A stretch of DNA of 64,000 nucleotides, taken from contig NC_052475.1 in the NCBI RefSeq assembly GCF_009730915.1, positions 2,108,001 through 2,172,000 on the forward strand, given 5' to 3'. The notes under the pieces are model-generated. The model did no database searches, was not told where the DNA came from, and saw only the letters and a list, made by a program, of their open reading frames with translations. This document shows, piece by piece, positions 25,126 to 36,905 of this stretch. This stretch comes from Dioscorea cayenensis subsp. rotundata. Lineage: Eukaryota; Streptophyta; Magnoliopsida; Dioscoreales; Dioscoreaceae. Position 1 is the first letter of the stretch. Each line of letters starts with the position of its first letter. The position numbers and the translations under genes were made by a program.

Positions 25126-26870
25126 ATTATTATTACTATTCTAAAATTTATTTTTTAAAAAACTTTCCATTTTTAAGGATTTTTTTTTAAAAAAAATTTC
25201 ATTCTTACTTGTAACCATAATTTTGTTTCTTATACACAAAAATTAACTATATTTATTATTTTATACGTTATAAATAGATTGGTACATTATTATTATTTAA
25301 TAATTTTTATATTTTATTTGTGATTTTTTAATTTGAATAACTTTCTTATAGTTAAGAAAACGAATTTAAGTGCAAATAGAAAATATATTTATTATTTTAT
25401 TCACGTAACATATTTGTTCCCATATTGGGCAAACAATTTTATAATGATCATATAATTTACATAAAAAGCATAGATTATACTTACTAAGATTAGGGTTTCC
25501 ATTCATGTGCATATATAGTTTTAAGCTATAAGCAAATTATTCAAATAAAAAATTATAAATAAAATACAAAATTATTAAATAATAAAAATCAAGCAATCTA
25601 TTTATAATGTATAAATAATAGAAATTGTTAATTTAATTTTAAAATATTTATGTGCATAATAAACAAAATTATGGTTGGAAAAAACAACAACAATAATAAT
25701 AAGCTTAAAAAATGAAAGGGTTTTTTTAAAAAAATAAATAAATTTTTAGAAAAAAGCAATAATTAGTTTTTTTAAATTGGTGGAAAACTACAAATAAATT
25801 ACTTTAATAATTATAGAAGAAAGAAGAAATTATCCTGGGATTGATTTGATTTCTCTAAGGCCATTTTCACAAATAAAACTTATGGCCAAGTATAGAATCA
25901 CTAATATATCCTAACCTGCGTGACTAGCGAGACAACAGTGTTTTTATTTGAAACCAAATCGTTGCAGTTTAATAATGGTGACGTGTCTCAGAGGTGATAT
26001 TAGCTGATATTAGCTAATTTCACCGGTCCGGATTTGATTGCCTTGGGCATTAGTCATCATTTTGAAATCAATAATAATTTTAAAAATACATGAGAAAGAT
26101 GAATCAACAGAAAATAGTGGTATGATGTGATTTATACAACCATAATTCTGATGACATTCTTTTTCAAGAATTTCGAAAGCAATCTAAATATGAATCTGCA
26201 TTTTGGCACAAGCAATTCTATATGTTTACATCAAACTACATTACAAAATAAACTTTTAAAAGAATTTACCAGCATCACTTGATTTGTATATACCAGAGGT
26301 ACTTTCTGTGTCAGCATGATGAACAATTAGAAAGTGAACATTATGAAATTTCCTAGGCTAGCATCTTTGATTAAAGATAGCTATGAAAACAATGCCAGTT
26401 CATTTCTGTTATCATACATCACAAAATAGATCCAAAAGCATTCCAGTAGAAATGTCTGGTTTTGACTTTATGTAGGCTCAATTTGTCATAAGGAAGTTCT
26501 ATAAGTAACCAAAGATTTAATACTCATAGATCCTCCATCATCCATGGGAGAAATTATCTAATTCACCGAAGCTCTGAACATGGGGTGGTGGAAACAACTA
26601 ACCATATATTGTTGCATTCCATCTTTTGCAGATCATATCAGCAATCATTTTGGTCACATTAGCTGTATATATGGATTTCTTGGCTCTCTAAACTGAAGGC
26701 CAGAAAATATAAGACATGATTGCTCTTTGTAAGAGCCATAAATTGGAATATTTGATTGGAAAAGAATAGCTGTATTTTCAAAAGAACATTAGTGAAAAGT
26801 TATTTACTTGACAGTTGTGTTTGTAGTAGAAGAGTATTGGCCTATTTATAAGTAAGAATTCAATTTATAT
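25126..26870. other. Intergenic DNA, no gene seen
   Basis: 25126-25850 is very AT-rich, with long A/T runs. 25850-26870 is more complex in composition and could be decayed transcribed or repeat DNA, but I recognised no protein or RNA on either strand. Confidence 0.5.
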
Positions 26871-26874
26871 TAGG

Positions 26875-28135
26875 AAACAGATGGAGCTAATTAATAACCT
26901 TGAGAGGAAATACATGAGAAGGAGATAGTATCTAAAATTGAAGAAATTATATCTAGGGAAGTGATTAGCAGTGTTGAATCTTCAGAAATTGAAATTCAGG
27001 TTGAGCAACAGGCCCTTGTTCCCAGTGCAGAACCTGTGAGCATTGATATGAATTGAGATGAAGCGAATGACGTTTCAATCAATCATACTACAAATGATAT
27101 CTCTGTTGCCAACGACCTTCGGGTCTATTGGTATACGGGTCGCCGATAGAGTTCTCACCAAGTGGTGAGAGTTCGATTCTCGGCTGAGGGCACATTTCTG
27201 GGAGTTGTGAATAGTGGTTGCATGACGGGTGGTTCCAGGCGCACGTGAGCGCGCCCGGTCCCCCACTTGTTCCACCGAGGCCATGCACGTCCCCTGGCTC
27301 TCAGTGGGTTCGCCCCGCTCCTCTTTCCCAAAAAGATATCTCTGTTGGCAACTGTTGAGCATACTCATGGCAGTCAGCTCTAAGAATTGTTCACTAGAAT
27401 TGTTAGTGAAAGTAATTATATAGCACCTTAAGAAGCAAGTAATAATAGACTAAAGACTAGAAGTTTTCTGTGATTTCAGTACCTGATACACAGTGAAACA
27501 CAATCTCTGCAAACAATGATCAATATGTGGAACATGTAAAAGAAATTGATGTGCAAGAAAATGTACCACATGATAGTTTAAACTTTGTTATTGGTGATGG
27601 TAAAAATGACAAGAAAAGTGCAATTGGGAAATCAGATAAGGTTGACTATAATAATGGAAATGGAGCTTTTGATGACAGTCCGAGAATTAGTACATGAAGT
27701 AGAGATGCTTGAAAGGGAGTTAAGAGAAGCTGCGGCCATTGAGATATTTGTTTATTCTGTAGGAGCTGCGCATGGGGTTCTCCCTGATAAAGTTGGAGCA
27801 GGATGATAGGTATTGACCATAAGCCCGCATGAAATTTTAAGAACCAAGTTTTTTTTTGGTTATTGAATCATATGTGTGGATGGAATGTGTAATATACATA
27901 AATGGTTGAAACATATCTGTTTGACAAACAGATGGTTGCTAAAAGAGAAACAGGAAAATTATCTCATTATGTTAATAACAAACGTTGTCAACAAAATTGC
28001 TTATGGTTTAAATGGCACTCATAAAAACCACCCCGCTGCCACAGGCCAATATAATTTGTTAAGCCCTGTGGATTTTCTTTTACAAAAACTTATAAGGAAA
28101 CAGGAAACAAAATCTCGGGTGGTTTGGACGGTTAA
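26875..28135 (+). pseudogene. Decayed partial copy of the NT-C2 gene
   Basis: 26875-27095 and 27335-27800 match the exon 2 region of the gene at 19937-23976 (about 21200-22060). Markers include GTTGAATCTTCAGAAATTGA, the 'gcccttgttccca' stretch and the coiled-coil codons (VEMLERELREAAAIEI). There are several deletions, an in-frame TGA in place of a CAA codon (GATATGAATTGAGATG at about 27050) and frameshifts. 27860-28135 then matches the parent's 3' flank (24095-24395), so the conserved C-terminal exons were deleted. A SINE interrupts it at 27109-27334. The Ala-Glu-rich ORF at 27585-27806 is part of this copy and not a separate gene. Confidence 0.88.
27109..27334 (+). mobile_element. tRNA-derived SINE with 13-bp target duplication
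   Basis: A 226-bp insertion flanked by perfect direct repeats GATATCTCTGTTG (27096-27108 and 27335-27347). The uninterrupted parent (GATATCTCTGTCC near 21446) has this site once. Near the 5' end, GTCTATTGGTA resembles an A box and GAGTTCGATTCTC a B box, at tRNA-like spacing. The 3' part is GC-rich and ends in a short AAAA. A short pol III-type retroposon is the best fit. Confidence 0.85.
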
Positions 28136-31062
28136 TCAAGCAGTCAATTTCTGTGACGCATTAACTGCATTAATGTGCTGGAGATGTAATGCAGCCAAGA
28201 GTCCTTGCCAGGTTTCTCCAGGACCACCAGCCATCTGAAAGTCCAGAAGCTTGTTCTGCTTCCTGTAGTACTCTTCCAGCAGCTTGCTCTGCTAGATCAT
28301 AAATGAAGATATATATATATTAATAACTAAGGTCTTCAAACAGAAGAATAATAATCTGTGATACATTTGATTAATGTCATCCAGCCATAGGTAAATTGGA
28401 GTGAAAAGAAATTTAAGCGCAGAATGCAGAGAGAAATAAGGCACACAAACCAATTGTCCGAGTCAAAGATGACATTTCCAATATTCAAGAAAGTTGTGTT
28501 TAGATGGCACAGTTTGTCTTTTCAAAGGTGATCAGGTTTTGTAATAAAAAATAGTATGCTACGATTACTCAGATTCACATAATCCATGCCTTATATGGCT
28601 TATTTATAATTTAAGGCAAGTGATACTGACTACTGGGAACTGATCTATTTGACAATTCAAACCAAAATATTATCTAAAGGGACTTACCAAATAATTTTTA
28701 ATCGCACCCTCAAACCAAGTACCTGGACCATCTAATGTCAAGATGTGAAGGACTTAATCTAGATGATAGTTGATCTCTTTTTTCCCAATCATGCTAAGAC
28801 AATGACCGTGAATGGCAGTGCAGGAAATCTCCATTTTGTTAAGAGAATGCGAGCCAAACGTTGCCCATAAAGATGGGCGCATCATATTGCAGAATATTTG
28901 ATATAGTAATGTTATTTGTACAAACAAGGTTTTCCATATTGACTTCCAAACTCATGGCTAGCCATTAATTCTTCTCTCGCAGATCACCAATTTCACAATC
29001 CTGAGATACTTTGAATAGTTATGAGTCGAGGAGTCTGCTAGATATAGCGAAAGTACAAGAGAATACAAAGAAGTAATCCATGGAAACAAAACAATTAGGA
29101 GACACATTAAACAAGGAAACTGGTCAGTATATTTAGCCACAGGCCTACATGGCAAGTGCTAAATCTTATGGGTGTATCCACCTTGTCCCTCCTATTTTTA
29201 ATGCTGAACCCCTGGGGCTCTTCAACTCTACTTGTCATTAACTGCACTACAGCAGTGCATAGGTTTCTAATTCCAAAAAAACCTTAATTGTTTGGACACA
29301 ATTAACACTTTAGTCTGTCTTATATTTCACATGCACATACAGATGGTACACTCCAACATAAAGATGACCAACATAAAGATGATAAATATATGTTGGTAAC
29401 ACTAATGAACTTGGTAACTCTGCCTCATAAACTATGACTGCAAACTGATTAAATAAAATAAACCGCCAAAACAACCCAAGGTGCAAACATAAACTATGAA
29501 GATACTAGGAGATACCTGTTCTGAATACATGCGGAACTTTTCCAAATGGCTTTCCTTCATGACATTGGTGGCAGAGGTATCCAACCGAGAATGCCCTGTT
29601 CGTGTTGCCAGACATGGATGGAGGCTTGTAGATTCCAGACTATTCGCATCAAAAGATTTGCCACAGTACGAACAGACATCACTCCCAAAGTGCTTCTTCA
29701 CCAAGCAGTCCTCCATACACTTGAAATTAACCACCAGGTCAATATCCATAATCTGATCCAGGATCTCCTGCAAAGTAATGCAAATCTTACTGATCAACAA
29801 AGCAAAATACAGAATTTATGCCCTTAAAAGAAAAACCCAGATAGGAATGTTACAATTAATAAAACCAGATTGGAGTAAGTTAGCAATCAGGATGAGGCAC
29901 AAAAAGAATCAAGCACTTGAACACACCTTCGGTCAATGTAATGTAAACATAACAAAGCAAGTTGGCAGCGTATGGACTTTGTGCCTAGAAGAGATGCATG
30001 CTTTCATGTCACAGTCACCAACAAAAAAAAATCAAGTAAACAAAAAATAATGTGCCAGTTGAATATAAGCTTCAAGGTCCACGCTTTCACATCACATTGA
30101 TCACAAAGCATTGAACAAGTAGAAATGCAACAACTACAAACACCATTAAAGAAGACGAACATACAGCTTGGATCCGAGTTCTTGGAATCCCATCAAGAAT
30201 GAACCCAGTTTCACCTCTGTGGTAACCCTCTTCCAGCCGTTTTGATAACAACCCAAAGATTATGTCTTCCGGGACGAGCTTCCCTCCATTCACTGCATTC
30301 GCAATCTACAACAAAGTCAAGAAACACCAAATTAGCAGAAAAAAAAAAAATCCTAAATTTCAATAAATGAGTAATTTTTTTCCATCTCAGAGAAAATACT
30401 CTAAAATTTGCAATTAATTGCAATCCACATGGGCGATATTGGCAAAGCAAAACTTCTCCCCGCCAACCAATGGCTCACAAAAGCCCAACAATGATCAGAA
30501 CGTGAGGTCCACGCGCATCTCTTATGAAATTACAAACATACCCTTCCACACTCGACCGCCGGCCAATGCTTCGTCCACTCCACGAAAACCCACGAAAAAC
30601 GGAGAATAAAAAATTGAGGCGAAAAACCCTAACCTAAAAATCCCACCTTTCTAATCGGAAATATTCCAATCAACAAAATCAAGAAAATTACTCGATGAAT
30701 TCAATAAATTAAAGAGAGGAGACCTTCTTGTAAAGCACGGAGCGGGGATGAAGCTCTTGGCGGACAAGGGAACCCATGGAGATATACGGAACATCAAGCA
30801 ACGCGGCCACACGAGTAGCGTAAACGTGCTTCTGCGCGGCAGGGCTGCCCATGAAGACCCAACGCACGCCCCTCCCCTCCTCCTCCTCCCACGATGCCGT
30901 CGCAGGCGCCAGCCGCCTCCGATCCGCAGCCAGCTCTTCCTCCCACTCACTCTCATAGTCATACTCCAGCTGCGCCGCCGCTGCACCATAGAACCGCGGC
31001 CGGGGAGCGGCGGGTAGCCGCCGGAAGAGGCATCGGACGGCGGCCCTGTAGATCACGGCCAT
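28136..31062 (-). CDS. AK7-like probable mitochondrial adenylate kinase homologue
   Basis: Four exons on the - strand, 31062-30724, 30305-30165, 29767-29516 and 28288-28136, all with GT-AG borders and phase 0, encode 294 residues. The Arg/Ala-rich start (MAVIYRAAVRCLFRRLPAAP) suggests an organellar presequence. Landmarks: RWVFMGSPAAQKHV (67-80, P-loop position), SMGSLVRQEL, KLVPEDIIFGLLSKRLEEGY, GFILDGIPRTR, a LID-like segment with CSYC, and the C-terminus EEYYRKQNKLLDFQMAGGPGE. From memory this closely follows the Arabidopsis At3g01820 group (probable adenylate kinase 7, mitochondrial). The canonical GxPGxGKG loop is degenerate: the Lys (K78) remains, but Gly positions are Ala, Gln and His. 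Catalysis of ATP + AMP = 2 ADP is therefore doubtful. The start was chosen at MAVIYR; an upstream ATG in the same frame exists at 31195. The gene converges on the NT-C2 copy. Confidence 0.87.
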
Positions 31063-31441
31063 AGGGGACCCGATCAACGCCGAATGGAGGATGGCGATCA
31101 AGAGATCGCGGTTTAACGGAGAAGAGCCGCAAAACAAGGGGGAAATGAAAAAGGGTTTTTGGAGCTTGGAGAGCTCTGGGTTTTTATTGAATTCCAATGG
31201 ACTAAAATGGACCTTGGTTTGTAGTTAATTACGAAAGTGGCACCTCATCTTGGAAGATTCCATAATAGTCTAGAGAATGATATACTTGATAAATTTTTGA
31301 AAATTTCATTTTAACCTTATTAAAAAAAAAAAAAATCCTTCCGTTTGAAGTTAGAAGGGTTCATTTTTAAAATTATTTATTCATAAATAATTTATATGTT
31401 AATTTTTAAATTTAATCTTAAAAATTTATTTAAATATATTA

Positions 31442-31736
31442 CTCCCTCTGTTCGTTTTTACTTATCACATTTATCTAATTCACACCGATTAAGAAAATTG
31501 AATAAAGTTAGTTGATTACCTTTATTTTATGAAAAATTTCATTACTTTTCAAAACTATCATTTATGTAAAACCTCATTGAGTATATAATTTAATGTTTAG
31601 TTGATTATAATTTATTAAAAATTATACAAGTACATTAAATTAAAAGGTAAATTTTAAAAAAATAAGTTAATGCTATACAAAAATTTTAACATGACAAGTA
31701 CCTATGTTCTTTTTTACTAAAAAGAGATGGAGGGAG
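31442..31736. mobile_element. Stowaway-type MITE, 295 bp
   Basis: Terminal inverted repeats CTCCCTCTGTTCGTTTTTAC (left) and, on the other strand, CTCCCTCCATCTCTTTTTAG (right), flanked by TA on both sides (31440-31441, 31737-31738). This is the Stowaway (Tc1/mariner) signature. Non-coding; sits just upstream of the AK7-like gene. Confidence 0.88.
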
Positions 31737-31855
31737 TATTCTCCAATGCTAGTGCTATAAATACATAATTTTAATGAACAGAAAAAAAAATAAAAAAACA
31801 AGATGTTTATGAAAATTTTAATTTAAAGTATTTTTTACTCTTCGTGAAACAATTA

Positions 31856-32446
31856 GACTGTGTTTGATTGGCAACATGGAAAATGACTGGAAAAGGAAAT
31901 TTTTCCATGGAAAATTTTTCAATGAAAAAATTTTACATGGAAAACGAAAAAAGAGTCGTTTGATTGGCATTATTTTCTAGCTAGAAAATCAAAAATTTTC
32001 TATGAAAAATTCAAAATTTGTTGTTTGATTGCTCTTATTTTACACGGAAAATGAAACCATTTTCCATAGAAAAACCTCATTTGTTGTTTGATTGCATTAA
32101 TTTTCTCTGGAAAAAATCATATTTTCCATGGATTTTTTTTTTAAAATTATTAAATTATAAACAGCGCTACGTGGAATTGAATCTTAGCGCTACGTAGAAT
32201 TGAATCTTACCATCAAAATATCACGGGATCTGTTCACTGATCTGAATAAATTTTTTTAAAATATTATCAAGTTATATAATTTATCTATTTTTTTAAAAAA
32301 TTTAAAAAAAAAAGAAAAACTTTTCTTTTAAATTTTTAAAAGAAAAGTTATTTTAAATATTTCAATCGCACGTTATCTTTTCATATAGCCCCTTACGTTT
32401 TCCCTGGAAAACTTTTCCAGGGAAAAAAGGGCAATCAAACACCGCC
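31856..32446. mobile_element. Tourist/Harbinger-like MITE, 591 bp, with internal repeats
   Basis: The ends are GACTGTGTTTGATTG and, inverted, GGCGGTGTTTGATTG, flanked by TTA at 31853-31855 and 32447-32449. The TGTTTGATTG core recurs inside at about 31957, 32020 and 32080, with ATTTTCCATGGAAAA-like palindromes between. The element looks built from tandem copies of its own end. A 25-bp direct repeat (gcgctacgtggaattgaatc) lies at 32164-32212. No coding sequence. Confidence 0.8.
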
Positions 32447-32449
32447 TTA

Positions 32450-33180
32450 AAATAAATTATGTATTTAAATTTTAATAAAATATTAATTTCCTTTTGCCTT
32501 AAGAGTTATACTCCCAGATGGGCCTTCTGGGCCCTTTATTAAGGGCCCAATAATAAAAGACAAAAACCGATATTTTGTTTAAAATTCCGAATTAAAATAA
32601 ATATGTTTAAAATTTAGTGGTTAAAATGAATAATGACCTAAATTTTAGTTGTTATTGATTTTTTTTATTATTTTTAAAGGTGAATAATAATTTGATTTTA
32701 TTTTTAATACTAGTTTTAAAGCTATCTTAATTATTTTTATATGATTAGTTTGAGAGAATCCTATTAGTTAAGCGAATTTTCTTAAATAGAAATTTTTTGT
32801 TGCAAATTGCGGAGCTCGATATCATAATCTGCTAATAAAAATTTTAATATGTTAATATTAATTATTTAAAATTATAAAATTCATATATGTTTTTATTAAT
32901 ATTAACAAAATTTTAAAATGATTGACATTTATATTTATCTAAATAAACACTCAATTTAACTTTTCACCATGTCCCTGATTTTTCATATTTAAATTTATTT
33001 TATCTTTACGTGCTTACAAGTTACAACTCGCAAATCGTTTAACTTTCCCAAATCTACAAACATATTAGTATTAAATATCACCGAAAATTAGTTTCAAATA
33101 GACTAAAAAATTCTAATGTTTTCAATCAAAATTAGATAAATATAATTTATTTTATTAAACCATTCAAAGTTATTTTTAAA
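32450..33180. other. AT-rich intergenic DNA, no gene seen
   Basis: A small GGGCC/GGGCCC patch at 32519-32550; otherwise A/T runs without coding signal. Confidence 0.6.
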
Positions 33181-34348
33181 TAAAGGGAAAATTACTGTTC
33201 ACCTCTTGTAATTTTCAAAACTTCCCAAAAACCCTCTCCAACTTTTACACACCCCGGACAACCCTTCCGTTAGAGTTTAACTTCCCTTTTACCCTCTACC
33301 GTTCACTTCAAATGGGTCCATGTTGTGAAATCCCATTTTTGCCATTGAAAATGGTGGAAAAAAAAAAAGCTCCAAATCACATCATGTCCAACCTTTTCAA
33401 GGGCTTTTTGCTTGCTTTCTGATAGACAATGCCTAGAAGTTGCATTACATCTTGTTCTTCTCCTCATTTCTGCTCATTTGGTTTGTTCGACTTCAGTTCT
33501 GCCGGTTTCATAATACGGTGAGAATCTTTTCGTTGCTATCACTTTGACCATTCTGCGGGAGGGTGGGAGTAACAGAATTTATAAACAATGGATGTTTATT
33601 ATGGAGGGTTTTTGTGGTAATGATAGATGTAAATCTGTTTCAGGAAACGAGTCTGGGAGAAGTTTATCACACCCGAAATATATAAATCGGTTTGTCCAAC
33701 AGAAAATGGAGTTGATTTCCAGCGTATTGGTCAAGTGCACTCCATCTTCAAATGAGCTGTAGTCGATCTTGTTGTCGAGACAGACGATGTGCCATTGTCG
33801 AATCCTACTGAAAATGAGTTCATTTCGTTGTAAAGTTCTTTTCGTTGCAAGCATTTGATGTCCGCGAGTTACATTGCAGCCGCTGCCATAGATCTAGTCA
33901 CAATCACAGATCTTGCAATGAAACTGTCGCCGACTAGGCATTGTAAATAAGCTAATTCTAAAGAGAAACAATCTGAATTGAGTGGCAACTTTTCATATTT
34001 AGACAGATAAACTCTTATTCTTTACAGTGAACGCATTTATTTAAACAGAGACAGTGTTATTGTAAATAGAGAAACTGTAATTTTAAATATTTACACTGAT
34101 ATTTAAACGATAGCTGTTAAATTTAAACAATGAAACTGAAAGGTAAACAATGACACTGTAAGTTAAACAATGAAATGAAACTGAATGGAATTTAACTTGC
34201 TTTACAATTGAAAACAAACAAAATTTACATTGAGATATACAAGTCATGTTCTTCTAAAACAAAAACAATGAATTGCATTTGTCCTGGTTTACATTCGAAA
34301 ACAAAATTTACATTGAGATATACAAGTCATGTTCTTCGAAAACAAAAT

Positions 34349-35587
34349 TTAACCCGCTTGCGACGACCCTCCTTTTTCATGGACGTCGGCTGTCTTACTC
34401 TCCCTAAGTATGCGGGAAACATACTTTAATCTTAGGTAAGGAACGTTTGTCTTCGGTAGCCGTAGCTTCTCATCGGCGAGTAATTGCTCGATAAACCGCA
34501 TGACATAGACGACGCAATCGATGCTTCCTTGTTTTTGTCGTGGGGTTTCCATGTCGTGCACTAGTGGGTACTTTGAGGTCGCCGACTCGCCGAACTCCAT
34601 ATCGACACAAATGTCGAATAGATTCCGCTGTCGAGATATGCAAGTTGAGATTAGAATACTGATTAAATACCAAATACTATTAATCGGACATAATTTATTA
34701 CAGAACTTACCATGTCCAACACGTCTTTATCGTACCCCGCGCATGAAGAATAATGCATGTATTCTTGTTTATCATTGTCAAGGACAACGACATGGAAGTG
34801 GTCATTCATGATTATCGGGAGGATGACAATTTGAACTTCATGCAAGTTGCGCACGGCATCTCCGATCATAGCCATAGTGGTTTCATGTGCGTCGTCCTGC
34901 TTTGACATAAACAGCGCCAGCGGTCGTGTGATGGAGGCGCGCTTCTTGTAAGGATATGGCACTTTGTTCAGCGACTTTTGTATTATGCATACGAAAGCGC
35001 CCATCACATCATCTGTGACCATCTCCTTCCCCTCAAGCAGAGTGTATAGTTTGTCCCGTGTGGTGCTGACAGCGTCATCCTTCCACATGACAGTGCTGAG
35101 GTTAAACGATAACAGATATAATTAAACCATATTGTAAATATTTAAATGATATAGACAATTTTCAAATGATATTATAAATAATTAAACGTTAAATAGATAA
35201 ATTAAATAATAATATATAAACATTTAAACACTATCATAAAAACTTTAAACTTACCTGTCCATAGGGCAGTTGAGGAAGATCCTCATCAACTTCTGCTCGT
35301 ATTTGTTAAGACGCGATTGGCCATTTTTTCTTCTTCGGAACAAAGACTTTCCGAGCCGTCTCGTCCCATTTTTGATTGGCCTTGATCATATCTCTCGTTG
35401 CTAGGTCGGGGTCTTCAAGCGGCACTGTTGTTGAGCCTTGACGGTGTTCAGCACCAGCAGCATCTTCCTTCGATGCGGGGACGACGATAACATCAACCGC
35501 AGACACATCCTTACATGGTTGTTGTTGTTGTGGGATTGTGTCCGGCTCGATCGCGGGACGGTGACAAAGATCAACCGCAAAACACAT
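34349..35587 (-). pseudogene. Ulp1-like C48 cysteine protease, single frameshift
   Basis: Ulp1 proteases remove SUMO from proteins; transposon-borne versions have unknown roles. Three exons on the - strand: 35587-35255, 35095-34711 and 34627-34349, with good GT-AG borders. Catalytic landmarks remain: His in NDHFHVVVLDND, a following Asp, Gln in PRQKQGS and Cys in SIDCVVYVMRF (family form DCGVYVMR). Upstream, DDVMGAFVCIIQKSL and KKRASITRPLALF are typical of this plant family. The first exon ends its open frame in VPKKKKWPIAS. In the adjacent frame the expected RLNKYEQKLMRIFLNCPM follows, so one extra base in the T6/A6 run at 35324-35329 accounts for the break. The N-terminal part (up to about 36560) is Pro/Ser/Thr-rich and its exon structure is unclear. 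Confidence 0.75.
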
Positions 35588-35712
35588 CCTTACATGGTTG
35601 TTGTTGTTGTGGGATCGTGTCCGCTCGATCGCGGGACGACGACAGTATCAACCGCAGACATATCCTTACATGTTTCTTCTTGCTGTGGGATTGTGTCCCC
35701 GCTCGATGCAGA
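35498..35712 (-). repeat. Tandem repeat of about 80 bp in the Ulp1 gene's N-terminal region
   Basis: Two to three units of 'cttacatggttgttgttgtt' followed by gtgggat-tgtgtccg and ctcgatcgcggg. On the coding strand they give repeats of DTIPQQQQPCKDVSA type. The copies are in different frames, as if duplicated after coding constraint was lost. Confidence 0.75.
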
Positions 35713-36589
35713 TCGTTTGCATCTACGGCCACGCCACGCAGCAATGCATTCAACGATCTTCTCAACCGTGGCCATGGCAACAAAGATCAACCCGGAGACA
35801 CACCCTTAGCTTGTTCTTGTTCTTCAGGGATTGTGTCCATCTTTGATGCCGCACTCTCAGCCGCCGGTTCCACCGGGTCGGGGATTTCGTTAACAAGAGA
35901 GTAAACTATCTTCTCAACCGCGGCAATGGCAACATCATCTACGATCTCCTCCACCGTCACGGCCATGTCATCAACGACGACAGACTCAGTAAAAACATCA
36001 GCCGTCGATGGTGTTGCTATTGTTTTATCGTCAGCCGGCGGTGGAGATAGAGGCAGTATTGTTCTCCTCTTTTTCGCAAGTCTCTTCGAATGTGGCCGTT
36101 TTGGAATGGCCACCCGATGATGTCGTCGTCGTCAAATTCTGACGCCTCGTTGTCCCGGGTGCTTCATTTCTTTGGAGGGACGGCGCAGTCGATTGTGAAC
36201 GTCCTTCCAGTGCCTTAACCTGAGCGACAAGCCGAGGAAACTCGGTCATCAATAATTGGCACGCATGCATAAGAGTTACAGTGACATCTTCGCCTAGTGC
36301 CGTCGGTGGGGTTGCCACGGTCGGAGGGGCTGCCACAATCGGGGACCGCTGTCGTGGGTCGGGGGTTGTTGCAATCGGGCGGGGTAGGGGAGGGCTTCTC
36401 CCGGCTCGAGGAATGCGTGCGCGTAGTAGGTCGGAAGTAGGAGAAGCAGGCCGAGCGCGAACAATAGAGGTCGCCTCTCATCCCCGCCTTCGAGCAAGTG
36501 GTTCCGGAGCAATAGCATCCATCCGTCGGTTGGCCCCAACAAATATTTTTTCTTTAGCATTCGCCGGAACCAGATCAGGAAACTAACAT

Positions 36590-36905
36590 ATGTAAACCAA
36601 ACATTTTCAGCGAAATGATTCAGTTTAAACTATAAAAACTATATTTAAACAGAGTTTTTATATATTTAAACATTATAGAATATATTTAAACGGAGAACAA
36701 AATATTTAAACCTTTATGAATAAATTTTAAACTGTAAATAATAAAGTTAAACGCTAAATAAAATGTTTAAACATTAAAGACTTCTGTTAAACATTGTCCA
36801 TGATTTATTACCTCTTTTCCTTCGAGCGATAACAAGCCGATTTCTAAACAGAGACAACAAAATTTAAACTGTAACATCTCATTTCTTAAACGTAAACCTC
36901 ATTTG
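36590..36905. repeat. TTTAAAC-rich degenerate repeat array
   Basis: TTTAAAC or TTAAAC recurs about every 15-30 bp. Similar arrays occupy 34020-34200 (3' of the Ulp1 gene) and 35100-35250 (its intron). The three arrays share the word but not a fixed unit. Confidence 0.6.

Noticed and set aside
27075-27423. Arg/Pro-rich open frames on both strands
   Set aside because: They lie in the GC-rich body of the SINE and its flanks.
27585-27806. Possible separate small gene with a coiled coil
   Set aside because: It is part of the decayed NT-C2 copy, matching codons near 21850-22040 of the parent.
35438-36586. Several long + strand open frames (Val/Ser/Arg-rich)
   Set aside because: Antisense shadows of the repeat-rich N-terminal region of the Ulp1-like gene.
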